36,900 bases of DNA from Candidatus Bacteroides merdavium (GCA_019116805.1 DXAV01000049.1:1-36900), one strand, 5' to 3'. Shown: positions 1-8,344, counted from the first letter of the stretch. Translations and numbers: made by a program. The notes: generated by a model from the sequence alone, not told the origin.

Positions 1-806
1 AAAACAGTAATATTTATTGGGGAACAGGACGATTACTTGACATTTCACCTGATGGCACAGAACTGGCTTACGTTAGCAACATCAACAAACAAGCTAATAT
101 TATGGTGCGCAAATCAGGTCCTCAGAGTGCAGCTACACAACGAACATTCAGAAACGTCAATGACTTCTCATGGGGAAAGGATGGTAATCTATATTTCTCA
201 GATAACTCTGATGTGCAGAAAGTGCAAATTGGAGTTACCAATGCTCATTCGGGAAGCTTGATGCGACAGCTTACCAATAACAATCTGGACTCAAATCCTG
301 TTGTAACTAAGGATGGCAAAATTTTGTTCTTCACCCGAGTAGATAAATCAGGACCTTCAATTTGGTCGCTCAACCTTGAAGACGGAGCTCTTACTTCATG
401 TGCTAGAGGATACAATCCGAGTCTGATTGGTGACAAGAATGATTCTTTCATTTGTGTCAGAAACTCTACTGCAGGAGTCAGTGAAATTTGGATGGTAAAC
501 TATGTTGAAGGCAAAGAGACGCTGATTCTTTCGGATAAGGACAGAGGATTCAGCAATCCTACTGTTTCTCCCGACGGTGAATGGATTTTGTGTCAAGGCA
601 ACAGCAAATCTTCTATCACAAAGAAAAACAATCTCGATTTATTTGCTGTGAAATTGGATGGTACGAACTTCCTGCAATTAACTTATCATCCGGCTGATGA
701 CTGCTGTCCAGAGTGGTCTGCAGATGGAGAATATATCTATTTTATCTCAAGTCGTGCGAATAAGAACGACTATTTCAATGTCTGGAGAATGAAATTTAAT
801 TTATAA
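1..806 (+). CDS. TolB-like beta-propeller protein, 3' end only
   Basis: The reading frame is open from base 3 to the stop at 804-806, so the gene starts before the window and about 267 C-terminal residues are visible. The sequence carries repeated blades of the WD40-like PD40/TolB type: LDISPDGTELAYVSN, NPVVTKDGKILFFTR, NPTVSPDGEWILCQG and CPEWSADGEYIYFIS. Each has the (S/T)PDG-x-x-(I/L) core typical of this beta-propeller family. Such proteins are usually exported or periplasmic and act as interaction platforms; the signal sequence, if any, lies outside the window, so location is not shown. The gene ends before a strong hairpin terminator. The internal ATG at 102 is not a credible start because the frame is clearly coding upstream of it. 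Exact partner and role are unknown. Confidence 0.8.
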   Translation, partial: NSNIYWGTGRLLDISPDGTELAYVSNINKQANIMVRKSGPQSAATQRTFRNVNDFSWGKDGNLYFSDNSDVQKVQIGVTNAHSGSLMRQLTNNNLDSNPVVTKDGKILFFTRVDKSGPSIWSLNLEDGALTSCARGYNPSLIGDKNDSFICVRNSTAGVSEIWMVNYVEGKETLILSDKDRGFSNPTVSPDGEWILCQGNSKSSITKKNNLDLFAVKLDGTNFLQLTYHPADDCCPEWSADGEYIYFISSRANKNDYFNVWRMKFNL

Positions 807-887
807 AGCTCTAACAAGGTAAATTGAGCAACTTCGAGATTTGCTATCTTTAGCAACGGGATGCTCAAAAGCCATATTTTACATATC

Positions 888-932
888 AACGCGGGATTGT
901 AACATAATTTTGGTACAACCCCGCGTTTTTTT
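888..932 (+). terminator. Rho-independent terminator after the beta-propeller gene
   Basis: Bases 888-901 and 914-927 form a 14-bp stem with one mismatch and a 12-base loop, followed by a run of seven T (926-932). It sits about 80 bases after the stop at 806 and ends that transcript before the helicase promoter. Confidence 0.85.
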
Positions 933-1053
933 GTAAAAGCCCACAACTAAGACATTACCTTGAATCAATGGAAATATTGGTGATAAACACTAAAAGAACA
1001 AATTCAAAGCAGAATATTTCTCCCATTGACATCTGAGATTCATGACTTCTGAT

Positions 1054-1061
1054 TATCTTTG
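1054..1061 (+). promoter_or_regulatory. Bacteroidales -7 element (TATCTTTG) of the helicase gene
   Basis: TATCTTTG matches the TAnnTTTG -7 consensus of the Bacteroidetes primary sigma factor and lies 20 bases before the ATG at 1082. A -33 partner is weak: the nearest TTG (1026-1028) is about 25 bases away rather than the usual 19-20. Confidence 0.5.
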
Positions 1062-1081
1062 CAGGAAATTAGAGTTATAAC

Positions 1082-2341
1082 ATGAAGTTTTCTGAATTAC
1101 CCTTGAACGACAGCGTTCTTGATGCGCTTGACGCCATGCGTTTTGAAGAATGCACTCCTATACAAGAAAAATCCATTCCAGTGATTCTAGAAGGTAGAGA
1201 CCTGATAGCCGTAGCGCAGACTGGAACAGGAAAAACAGCCGCCTATCTGTTGCCGGTATTGAATCGTCTTTCAGAAGGAAATTATCCTGAAGATGCCATT
1301 AATTGCATCGTGATGGCCCCTACACGCGAACTGGCCCAGCAGATAGACCAACAGATGGAAGGTTTTTCCTACTTTATGCCGGTGAGCAGCGTGGCTGTAT
1401 ATGGAGGAAACGACGGCATCTTGTTTGAGCAGCAGAAGAAAGGGCTTACGTTGGGAGCCGATGTGGTTATCGCCACGCCTGGCCGTCTGATAGCCCATCT
1501 TAATTTGGGATATGTCGATTTGTCCAAGGTTTCTTATTTCATTCTGGACGAAGCCGACCGCATGCTCGACATGGGTTTCTATGACGACATCATGCAGATT
1601 GTGAAATACCTCCCCAAGGAACGTCAGACCATCATGTTTTCGGCCACCATGCCTGCCAAGATACAGCAGTTGGCCAAGAACATTCTGAACGATCCTGCGG
1701 AAGTGAAGCTGGCCGTATCCAAGCCAGCCGACAAAATCATTCAGGCGGCTTATGTCTGCTATGAAAACCAGAAGCTAGGCATCATCCGCAGTCTTTTCGC
1801 TGATGAGGTGCCTGAACGTGTCATTATCTTCGCCTCTTCGAAAATAAAGGTGAAGGAGGTGACGAAAGCCTTGAAGCAGATGAAGCTGAACGTTGGAGAA
1901 ATGCACTCCGACCTGGAGCAGGCACAGCGCGAAGCTGTCATGCACGAATTCAAGGCAGGTCGTGTCAACATTCTGGTGGCTACGGACATCGTGGCACGAG
2001 GCATCGACATCGATGACATCCGTCTGGTCATCAACTTCGACGTTCCCCACGATTGCGAGGACTATGTGCATCGCATCGGCCGTACAGCGCGTGCCAACAA
2101 TGACGGCGTGGCCATCACCTTCGTCAGCGAGAAGGAACAGACCAACTTCCGAACCATCGAAAAGTTCTTGGAAAAAGACATTTATAAAATCCCTGTTCCT
2201 GCCGAGCTGGGCGAAGCGCCCGAATACCAGCCGAAGAACGGCGGCGATAAAGGAGGAAGAAAACGTGGAGGAGGAAACAAGTCGCGTAAAGGTGGTGGTG
2301 ACAGAAAGCGCCAGCGCAAGGGTGGAAAGGAAAACAAATAA
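1082..2341 (+). CDS. DEAD-box ATP-dependent RNA helicase (RhlE-like)
   Basis: This 419-residue protein has all hallmark motifs of a DEAD-box RNA helicase in order: Q motif (CTPIQEKSIP), motif I AQTGTGKT, motif Ia PTRELAQQ, motif II DEAD within FILDEADRMLDMGF, motif III SAT, motif V ATDIVARGIDI and motif VI HRIGRTARA. The core is followed by a tail of about 45 residues rich in Gly, Lys and Arg, typical of RhlE-type helicases and probably used to bind RNA. It unwinds RNA duplexes with ATP in the cytoplasm, in ribosome assembly or cold adaptation; which of these cannot be told from sequence. It is monocistronic, between its own -7 element and a strong terminator. RhlE against related DEAD-box subgroups is not resolved. 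Confidence 0.93.
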   Translation: MKFSELPLNDSVLDALDAMRFEECTPIQEKSIPVILEGRDLIAVAQTGTGKTAAYLLPVLNRLSEGNYPEDAINCIVMAPTRELAQQIDQQMEGFSYFMPVSSVAVYGGNDGILFEQQKKGLTLGADVVIATPGRLIAHLNLGYVDLSKVSYFILDEADRMLDMGFYDDIMQIVKYLPKERQTIMFSATMPAKIQQLAKNILNDPAEVKLAVSKPADKIIQAAYVCYENQKLGIIRSLFADEVPERVIIFASSKIKVKEVTKALKQMKLNVGEMHSDLEQAQREAVMHEFKAGRVNILVATDIVARGIDIDDIRLVINFDVPHDCEDYVHRIGRTARANNDGVAITFVSEKEQTNFRTIEKFLEKDIYKIPVPAELGEAPEYQPKNGGDKGGRKRGGGNKSRKGGGDRKRQRKGGKENK

Positions 2342-2344
2342 AAG

Positions 2345-2388
2345 AAATTCCCCTACAGAACTTTCTAGAAGCGCTGTAGGGGAATTTT
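2345..2388. terminator. Bidirectional terminator between helicase and rfbC
   Basis: Bases 2345-2358 and 2374-2387 are a perfect 14-bp inverted repeat (core CCCCTACAG/CTGTAGGGG) with a 15-base loop. The plus side ends in T-rich sequence and the minus-strand reading runs into a T-rich stretch too, so it can serve both converging genes. Confidence 0.85.
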
Positions 2389-2404
2389 ATTTCTGATTTG
2401 TCGC

Positions 2405-2953
2405 TCAGTCAAAACATTCAGCATCCTGAAAAGAAACGGCTCGGGCATCTTTTTCCGACAGGAGCAGCTGCTCCTCACCTATCGGCCAATCAATGCCTAT
2501 CGTCTCATCGTTGTAGCGTACGGACGCTTCAGCCTGAGGGGCATACGCATTGTCCACCTTGTAGGTAAAGATGGCTTCTTCGCTCAACACTAGGAAGCCG
2601 TGGGCAAAGCCACGTGGAATGAAAAACTGGCGTTTGTTGTCTTCACTCAGTTCTACACTGACATGCCGTCCGAAGGTGGGCGACGAGCGGCGCATATCAA
2701 CAGCCACATCCAGTACCCTACCCTTAATGACACGCACCAGCTTGGCTTGGCTGAATTCCCCTTTTTGGTAATGCAAGCCGCGGAGTACGCCGTAGGAAGA
2801 CATGGATTCGTTGTCCTGTACGAAATGGACATCGCCTATGTGTTGTCGGAATTCCTCTTCCTTGAAGGCTTCCATAAAATAACCCCGCGCATCGCGGAAC
2901 ACTTTGGGCTCGATAACCCAAACTCCGTCTATTTCAGTCTGAATATAATTCAT
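2405..2953 (-). CDS. rfbC: dTDP-4-dehydrorhamnose 3,5-epimerase
   Basis: The 182-residue product has the RmlC cupin signature. GVLRGLHYQ contains the catalytic base His61, followed by Lys71, the segment LDVAVDMR, the FIPRGFAHGF strand and Tyr131 (FTYKVDN), at positions matching characterised RmlC enzymes. It epimerises dTDP-4-keto-6-deoxyglucose at C3 and C5 in dTDP-L-rhamnose synthesis, a cytoplasmic step feeding capsule, O-antigen or protein glycosylation. It starts only four bases after the stop of the Wzi-like gene, so the two are almost certainly co-transcribed from the promoter near 4.4 kb, linking nucleotide-sugar supply with a capsule surface protein. The other rml genes are not in the window. 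Confidence 0.95.
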   Translation of the reverse strand: MNYIQTEIDGVWVIEPKVFRDARGYFMEAFKEEEFRQHIGDVHFVQDNESMSSYGVLRGLHYQKGEFSQAKLVRVIKGRVLDVAVDMRRSSPTFGRHVSVELSEDNKRQFFIPRGFAHGFLVLSEEAIFTYKVDNAYAPQAEASVRYNDETIGIDWPIGEEQLLLSEKDARAVSFQDAECFD

Positions 2954-2957
2954 GATA

Positions 2958-4385
2958 CTAAAAAGTTTTATGGACTTTCATCTGAAAGCCGAAATTATCA
3001 CCATATATGTCGCCCATATCCAAACCTAAAGAAGCGTGGAATGTCCATGTCTTCAGTTTGGCAGGGGTATATTGAAAAGCTGCATAAGCCGAAAAGTTCT
3101 CCAAGATGTCCAATGTAGGTACCCCATGGGTACCCCATGTCCGATTGTATGTCACTTTGGCCATGTAGTTCCATTCGTCTGAAATCTCTCCACTCCATCC
3201 CATGTGCAGGGCTTTCACGCGGTTGTATTTGAACGACATGGTACCATCTTCGTTGTAGATGGGTGCGCGCAGCAACGGATTGCCGTTGGCCATTCCCCAA
3301 TGGGCCCAGCCATGATACAGACCGTTATTGTAATAGTTGTCACTACCCCCTGTCTTATGTACGGGACCTTCTTCAGGCTCGTGCAGGCCGTGGAGCGGGC
3401 CGCTTTGGTTGGTGGTTTGCAGATATTCCAACACGACGTTGTTGATGGGGCGGAAACGGTTGAACTTCAACTCTATTCCCCACAGACCGTCCCATCCGTT
3501 CTGCTTGCCCATGGCCGAAAAATCTTCGAAATAATTGTCAAGGTAAGCACTGATGGAGAAGTCCTTTCCGCGATAGGTGCCTCGTATCTGCTCGGTACCC
3601 ATGAAGTTCCCTTGGTAATAAAGGGCATCGTTCTCAGGGGCATCCTCGCCAGCTGAACCTGGGATAAAGATACGAAAATAATCCTTCAAGCTGTTGCCCA
3701 AATCAGTTTCACCACTGCTTGTCACCAATTGTCCTCCGAACTGAGTATCCAGAACCATACCAAAATCCAACTGCCATTTACCATTGGGAACTCCGATACG
3801 GACAAATCCCTCCTTGTGATGGTATTTGATGTTCTTGGTGTACCAGCCTGCAGCAAGATTGGTATGGTCTTCCAACCAGTTGCTGTCCGTAAACCATCCA
3901 TAGGAGATTTCGCCCTTGATGGCCAGGCGTGGCAACAGATACAGGTACTCGGGGATGCCCACCATAATCTGGGGTATGGGCTTGGCATTCCCCGACCACG
4001 TAAGCTCACCGCTGCTCAGGCGGGAATTGATCAGCGGAGCTGTCATTTCCTTGCTTCCGGCAAAAATGCCGAACCATTTATATCTGAAGTCGGCATATGC
4101 CTGATGGATACCCGAATTAAATCCGGCAGCCGCAACGAGGTCCAAGCCACCTTCAACATTCCATTTCCCCCAACGGTCGTTATAGAAAATGCCGCTGCGG
4201 ATATAGGTGTTGTTGTCAATGGATGCCAGTCCCTGCTGGTTGCTCACCTGCCACAACGGGGTATTGTCGCCCGTATGTACAGTAGCTCCATATTCGACAA
4301 AAGAACTGAGCGTATGCTTTTTTTGCGCCATCGCATTTCCTCCACTTATGAGCAGAAATGCCAAGAGGCATATTTTGATGTGCAT
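2958..4385 (-). CDS. Capsule assembly Wzi-family outer-membrane protein
   Basis: The chosen ATG at 4385 gives 475 residues beginning with a clear signal peptide (MHIKICLLAFLLISGG, cleavage near AMAQ). The frame stays open upstream to 4460, but that stretch overlaps the -7 promoter element and would lie before the transcript start. The mature part is rich in aromatic residues and alternating polar/hydrophobic strands, as expected for an outer-membrane beta-barrel. Segments such as TPLWQVSNQQGL, FGIFAGSKEM and YHHKEGFVRIG resemble the Caps_assemb_Wzi family. Characterised Wzi proteins anchor capsular polysaccharide at the cell surface. The gene leads a two-gene operon with rfbC. Family assignment is by eye; a plain porin-like barrel is the alternative. 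Confidence 0.8.
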   Translation of the reverse strand: MHIKICLLAFLLISGGNAMAQKKHTLSSFVEYGATVHTGDNTPLWQVSNQQGLASIDNNTYIRSGIFYNDRWGKWNVEGGLDLVAAAGFNSGIHQAYADFRYKWFGIFAGSKEMTAPLINSRLSSGELTWSGNAKPIPQIMVGIPEYLYLLPRLAIKGEISYGWFTDSNWLEDHTNLAAGWYTKNIKYHHKEGFVRIGVPNGKWQLDFGMVLDTQFGGQLVTSSGETDLGNSLKDYFRIFIPGSAGEDAPENDALYYQGNFMGTEQIRGTYRGKDFSISAYLDNYFEDFSAMGKQNGWDGLWGIELKFNRFRPINNVVLEYLQTTNQSGPLHGLHEPEEGPVHKTGGSDNYYNNGLYHGWAHWGMANGNPLLRAPIYNEDGTMSFKYNRVKALHMGWSGEISDEWNYMAKVTYNRTWGTHGVPTLDILENFSAYAAFQYTPAKLKTWTFHASLGLDMGDIYGDNFGFQMKVHKTF

Positions 4386-4416
4386 AAATTTAGGTACGTT
4401 TATTGATAAAACGCTG

Positions 4417-4448
4417 CAAAAATAGCAAAAGGCGGGCGGAGAGGCAAA
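4417..4448 (-). promoter_or_regulatory. Promoter of the Wzi-like/rfbC operon
   Basis: On the minus strand TTTG (4448-4445) is followed after 20 bases by TATTTTTG (4424-4417), a near-ideal Bacteroidetes -33/-7 pair. Predicted transcription begins near 4411, about 25 bases before the ATG at 4385, which rules out the longer ORF start at 4460. Confidence 0.75.
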
Positions 4449-4513
4449 CATTCCGTTCATATTTTGTTCATAAGAAAAACAGGAAATTTGTTACTTTTAT
4501 CCGATAATTCTGT

Positions 4514-4521
4514 TATTTTTG
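4514..4521 (+). promoter_or_regulatory. -7 element (TATTTTTG) of the HU/SPOR gene
   Basis: TATTTTTG ends only four bases before the ATG at 4526, so the transcript would have almost no leader. A TTTG at 4487-4490 could be the -33 element, but the spacing of 23 is somewhat long. Confidence 0.5.
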
Positions 4522-4525
4522 CATC

Positions 4526-5626
4526 ATGATTGAATTATCCCGACACATAGAAACACTGCTTCTGGAGAATGATTGCGTCATTGTCCCCGATTTCGGTGGC
4601 TTTGTCGCCCATTACAATCCGGCTACATATATAGAGGAAGAACATCTGTTTCTCCCCCCCGCCCGCATCATCGGCTTCAACCCGCAGTTGAAGATGAATG
4701 ACGGACTCTTGGTACAATCGTATATGTCTGTCTATGGCACCAATTTCGCGGATGCGACCCGCATGGTGGACAAGGACGTCCAAAGCCTGGTGTCCTGTCT
4801 GCATGAGAATGGAAAGGCGGAACTGCCCAACATCGGCGAAATATGCTATACGATACATGGCACGTACAACTTCTTGCCTTACGATAACAAAGTGACAACT
4901 CCCGAACTATATGGCTTGGACAGTTTTGAGATGAAGCCACTGGCTGCCTTGCGCAAGATGGAAGCCCGCAGGACTTCAGCGCGTTTCCCCGAGACGGAAG
5001 TCAAGCCGACAAGGCAAAAGAGCAGAAACAGACGTACGATAAAGCTGAACCGTGCTTATTTGTCCAATGCCGCAGCTGCTGTAGCCGCTATCATTCTGTT
5101 TTTTATGTTTTCCATTCCTGTAGAGAACACGGAAATCATCCAAGGCAACTATGCACAACTGCTTCCGACGGAGATATTCGAACAAATGGAAAAGCAGTCG
5201 CTGGTTCTCACGCCGGTTGTCACCCCCCAATCGGGCAAGCGGCAGGTTATGGGCCGACAAGCTACGGCGGAAAACAAAACGACAAAAGAAATCAAACCGA
5301 TAGCCGTTCGCGAAGTAAAGGTAAAGGCTGTAGAAAACAAAAAAACTCCTGTTGCAGCATCGCAACCGCAAAAGCAGACAGAGGTAAAAGTGGTTGTCAA
5401 GAAACCCTATCACATCATTGTAGCCAGTATGGCTACGGAGAAAGATGCCCAAGACATGGCCGAACAGCTGAAGAAAGAAGGCTATCAGGGAGCTTCCGCC
5501 ATCATCGGTAACGGAAAAATGAGAGTCAGCATCGAGTCCTTTGCCACCCAGGCCGAAGCCTATCAGAGCTTGCAGGTGATTCGAGAGAAAGAAGCCTACC
5601 AGAGCGCATGGGTATTGAAGTATTGA
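4526..5626 (+). CDS. HU-like (CCDC81) and SPOR domain membrane protein
   Basis: This 366-residue protein has three parts. Residues 1-135 (CVIVPDFGGFVAHYNPA, LPNIGEICY) match the HU-CCDC81 domain, an HU/IHF-like fold found in Bacteroidetes. One transmembrane helix lies at about 179-198 after a basic stretch (RQKSRNRRTIKLNR). Residues 293-366 (YHIIVASMATEKDAQDMAEQL) are a SPOR domain, which in other bacteria binds denuded septal peptidoglycan. The topology suggests a cytoplasmic HU-like domain tied to a periplasmic wall-binding domain, so a role linking nucleoid or division machinery to the septum is plausible but inferred. It is followed 18 bases later by the FHA gene, probably in one operon. 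The start is fixed by the conserved N-terminus of the family. Confidence 0.85.
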   Translation: MIELSRHIETLLLENDCVIVPDFGGFVAHYNPATYIEEEHLFLPPARIIGFNPQLKMNDGLLVQSYMSVYGTNFADATRMVDKDVQSLVSCLHENGKAELPNIGEICYTIHGTYNFLPYDNKVTTPELYGLDSFEMKPLAALRKMEARRTSARFPETEVKPTRQKSRNRRTIKLNRAYLSNAAAAVAAIILFFMFSIPVENTEIIQGNYAQLLPTEIFEQMEKQSLVLTPVVTPQSGKRQVMGRQATAENKTTKEIKPIAVREVKVKAVENKKTPVAASQPQKQTEVKVVVKKPYHIIVASMATEKDAQDMAEQLKKEGYQGASAIIGNGKMRVSIESFATQAEAYQSLQVIREKEAYQSAWVLKY

Positions 5627-5644
5627 ACCTAACAACAAGTAAGA

Positions 5645-6166
5645 ATGAAGCGAGTACGTTGTCCTAAATGTGAAAACTTTCTGACCTTTGACGAAACGAA
5701 ATATTCCGAAGGCCAGTCGCTGGTTTTTGTCTGCGACCATTGCAAGAAGCAGTTCAGTATCCGATTGGGTAAGAGCAAGATACAGGCGCCGCGAAAGGAA
5801 GAAAAATTGGACGAGACTGAATTCAAGGATGCTTTCGGCAGTATTACCGTCATCGAAAACGTATTCGGCTTCAAGCAGGTGCTCCCCTTGCAGGAGGGAG
5901 ACAATGTCATCGGGCGCCGCTGTATCGGTACGGAGATCAATGTCCCCATCGAAACCTCGGACATGAGCATGGATCGCCGCCACTGCATCATCAACGTAAA
6001 ACGCAACAAGCAGGGAGAGATTGTCTATACCTTGCGCGATGCCCCCAGTCTGACAGGTACATTCCTGAACAACGAAATTTTGGGCGACCGCGATCGTGTG
6101 CGTATCGAAGACGGCGCCATCGTCACCATCGGCGCCACCACTTTTATCTTAAGAGCCGGAGAATAA
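5645..6166 (+). CDS. Zinc-ribbon plus FHA domain protein
   Basis: The 173-residue product begins with a zinc ribbon of the MJ0042 type: C6-x2-C9 and C30-x2-C33 (CPKC, CDHC). Residues 75-170 form a forkhead-associated domain, with GRR at 90-92, SMDRRH at 108-113 and GTFLNNE at 138-144 covering the usual Gly-Arg, Ser-x-x-His and Asn positions. FHA domains bind phosphothreonine peptides, so this is probably a phospho-dependent adaptor in the cytoplasm. No kinase is encoded nearby. The gene lies 18 bases after the HU/SPOR gene and shares its transcript, which suggests the two proteins work together. It is followed by a strong hairpin terminator. Partner and process are unknown. Confidence 0.85.
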   Translation: MKRVRCPKCENFLTFDETKYSEGQSLVFVCDHCKKQFSIRLGKSKIQAPRKEEKLDETEFKDAFGSITVIENVFGFKQVLPLQEGDNVIGRRCIGTEINVPIETSDMSMDRRHCIINVKRNKQGEIVYTLRDAPSLTGTFLNNEILGDRDRVRIEDGAIVTIGATTFILRAGE

Positions 6167-6278
6167 AAATATTCCCCTTCCCTTTATCGAGGTATTCGCA
6201 ACCGCTTAAGCCGGGCAAACGTTTTCTTCATTCGGAAGAGGTAATGTTTGGGGCAAAGAAACAATGTTTTAAGTATAG

Positions 6279-6316
6279 AAAAGCAATGCTTTCCTTGGAA
6301 GAAAGCATTGCTTTTT
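6279..6316 (+). terminator. Terminator of the HU/SPOR-FHA operon
   Basis: A perfect 15-bp stem (6279-6293 with 6301-6315) and a 7-base loop, ending in a T run on the plus strand. It lies about 110 bases after the FHA stop. Bases 6167-6278 hold nothing else recognisable. Confidence 0.85.
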
Positions 6317-6318
6317 CA

Positions 6319-6362
6319 AAAAAAGGACGGAGCCATATCGCATATTGCAATACGGCTCCGTC
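6319..6362 (-). terminator. Terminator of the Nif3/zinc-ribbon operon
   Basis: Bases 6326-6338 and 6350-6362 pair over 13 bp with one mismatch (core GACGGAGCC/GGCTCCGTC). On the minus strand the hairpin is followed by seven T. It is placed back-to-back with the plus-strand terminator for the converging transcript. Confidence 0.85.
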
Positions 6363-6391
6363 GCTTTCTATCTTGTTTTTATTCTGAAGAA

Positions 6392-7225
6392 TTACTCTGC
6401 CTCGGAGGACAATCTTCTTCTTCTTGTCGTCTTTTCCTTGCTGGCTTCCACTTTCTGCTCAACAGATACACCTGCCAGTTCGGGGTCAATCATGATGCGG
6501 CCGCAATATTCGCAGACAATCACTTTCTTGCGCAGGCGGATGTCCAGTTGTCTCTGGGGCGGGATTTTGTTGAAGCAGCCACCACAGGCGTCACGCTGCA
6601 CGTAAACAATACCCAAGCCGTTGCGCGAATTCTTACGAATACGCTTGAAAGACTGGAGCAGACGGGGCTCAATCTTAGTTTCCAGATCTTTCGCCTTGTC
6701 TCTCAGTTTCTCTTCCTCCTGCTTGGTTTCCGAGATGATTTCGTCCAGTTCGTTCTTCTTCACCTCCAGGTCCTGCTGTCTTTCTTCCAGTTGTGCGTTG
6801 CTGGCTTCCAGTTCCTTGGCTTTTGCTGCTTCCTGTTCGGTGAATTCGCGGATACGTTTTTCACACAACTCGATTTCCAGTGTCTGGAATTCGATTTCCT
6901 TGCTCAAGAAATCATACTCACGGTTGTTGCGCACATTTTCCTGTTGTTCCTTATACTTTGCTACAGAAGCCTTGGCCGTTTCAATTTCCACTTTCTTGGT
7001 GGCAATGGAGGTTTTCAGTTCGGACACTTCCGACTTAATTCTTTCGATACGGGTCGTCAAACCGGCGATTTCGTCTTCCAAGTCTTGTACTTCCAACGGA
7101 AGTTCACCTCTCAAAGTCTTGATTTCATCAATCTTGGAGAGTGTCGTCTGCAACTGGAACAAGGTTTTCAGCTTCTGTTCAACAGTCAGTTCCTGCTGTA
7201 CTTCTTTTTTCGCTTCTTTAGCCAT
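6392..7225 (-). CDS. Coiled-coil protein with C4 zinc ribbon (zf-RING_7/CdsZ type)
   Basis: The 277-residue protein is dominated by a long coiled coil (about residues 15-190, rich in Glu, Lys, Leu with heptad spacing). It ends in a C4-type zinc ribbon with Cys214-x2-Cys217 (CGGC) and Cys238-x2-Cys241 (CEYC). The motif FNKIPPQ between the cysteine pairs is typical of the zf-RING_7 family. Its start lies five bases after the stop of the Nif3-family gene, so they form one operon; this pairing also occurs in other bacteria. Proteins of this family have been linked to protein folding or ribosome-related work, but the biochemical role in this organism is not established by the sequence. A short Lys/Arg-rich tail follows the ribbon. 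Confidence 0.85.
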   Translation of the reverse strand: MAKEAKKEVQQELTVEQKLKTLFQLQTTLSKIDEIKTLRGELPLEVQDLEDEIAGLTTRIERIKSEVSELKTSIATKKVEIETAKASVAKYKEQQENVRNNREYDFLSKEIEFQTLEIELCEKRIREFTEQEAAKAKELEASNAQLEERQQDLEVKKNELDEIISETKQEEEKLRDKAKDLETKIEPRLLQSFKRIRKNSRNGLGIVYVQRDACGGCFNKIPPQRQLDIRLRKKVIVCEYCGRIMIDPELAGVSVEQKVEASKEKTTRRRRLSSEAE

Positions 7226-7230
7226 TTTAA

Positions 7231-8325
7231 TTACATGTATTTAATGGGATTGGTGTTCACCTTGGTCTGTTGCATGTCCAGGCCGGGGAACATTTCCCTG
7301 ATTATAGTATAAAATATCTCTTTTGTATATTGTTCGCTTTCGTAGTGTCCCGTCTCGGCCAGCAGAATTTCGCCCTCATGACCGAAGTATTCATGATACT
7401 TTATTTCACCCGTGATGAATACATCCGCTCCCTGCCGGATGGCAAGCGGCATCAGGAACGAACCTGAACCTCCGCATAAGGCAACGGTCTGTATTTCCCT
7501 TCCCATCAGCTTGTTATGCCGCAGGCATTCCACTTCGAACGTCTTCTTTACGCGCTTCAGAAACTCCAGTTCTGTCTCTGGGCTCTCCAGCTCGCCTATG
7601 ATACCTGCTCCGCTCTGCTGCCATGTATTCTGCAACGGATAGAAGTCGAACGCTGGTTCCTCGTAGGGGTGAGCTGCCAGCAGGGCACGGAGGGCTTCAG
7701 CTTTTCGATGGGACGGCAGAACTGTCTCAATGCGCACTTCGGGCTCAGTATGCAGCTCGCCGATTGTGCCGCAATAGGGATGAGTCCCTTCCTGTGCACG
7801 GAACGTACCTTCGCCTGCCACGTTGTAGCTGCATGCGTCATAGTTTCCGATGCTACCGCATCCGGCCGCAAACAAGGCGTTTCTCACGTCGTCGGCTTTG
7901 GCTGTCGGCACAAAGGTGACCAGTTTCAGCAACGCATTCTCCTTGGGCTCGAGCACACGCACGTTCTTCAGACCGAGCTTCTCGGCCATCTTGAAGTTCA
8001 CCCCTCCCCAGGCATTGTCCAGATTGGTGTGTGCGGCATAGACGACGATGTCGTTCTTGATGGCTTTCAAGATACAACGTTCCACATAATCCCGGCCTGT
8101 TATCGACTTGCAGCCCTTGAAGAGCAGCGGATGGTGGGCAATCACCAGATTGTAGCCCAATGCAATGGCCTCGTCCAGCACGGCTTCAGTAACGTCAAGA
8201 CACAACAAAGCCCCTGTTGCTTCCGCATCTGTCAATCCGATTTGCAGGCCGGCATTGTCAAATCCGTCTTGCAATGGCAGAGGCGCGAACCGTTCAAGGG
8301 CGCTTACAATCTCTTTTATCTTCAT
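7231..8325 (-). CDS. Nif3-like dinuclear metal centre protein (YbgI/YqfO family)
   Basis: This 364-residue protein has the Nif3/DUF34 metal-binding signatures: IAHHPLLFKG with His64-His65, AAHTNLDNAWGGVN near 97-110, and a C-terminal GADVFITGEIKYHEYFG followed by ETGHYESEQ. The length fits the long form of the family, which carries a PII-like insert of roughly 100 residues in the middle (about 130-240). Members form hexameric toroids with two metals per subunit. Genomes often label them GTP cyclohydrolase 1 type 2, but the physiological reaction is uncertain and no precise activity should be taken from the name. It leads an operon with the zinc-ribbon protein and has a well-matched promoter just upstream. 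Confidence 0.9.
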   Translation of the reverse strand: MKIKEIVSALERFAPLPLQDGFDNAGLQIGLTDAEATGALLCLDVTEAVLDEAIALGYNLVIAHHPLLFKGCKSITGRDYVERCILKAIKNDIVVYAAHTNLDNAWGGVNFKMAEKLGLKNVRVLEPKENALLKLVTFVPTAKADDVRNALFAAGCGSIGNYDACSYNVAGEGTFRAQEGTHPYCGTIGELHTEPEVRIETVLPSHRKAEALRALLAAHPYEEPAFDFYPLQNTWQQSGAGIIGELESPETELEFLKRVKKTFEVECLRHNKLMGREIQTVALCGGSGSFLMPLAIRQGADVFITGEIKYHEYFGHEGEILLAETGHYESEQYTKEIFYTIIREMFPGLDMQQTKVNTNPIKYM

Positions 8326-8344
8326 AAAACAGAGAATTTGGGTG

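Noticed and set aside
4976..5983. 335-codon minus-strand ORF across the HU/SPOR and FHA genes
   Set aside because: It spans two well-supported genes and the gap between them in antisense.
6248..7312. 354-codon plus-strand ORF opposite the zinc-ribbon gene
   Set aside because: It starts in the terminator region and reads the antisense of the coiled coil, giving a Phe/Leu-rich product with no family features.
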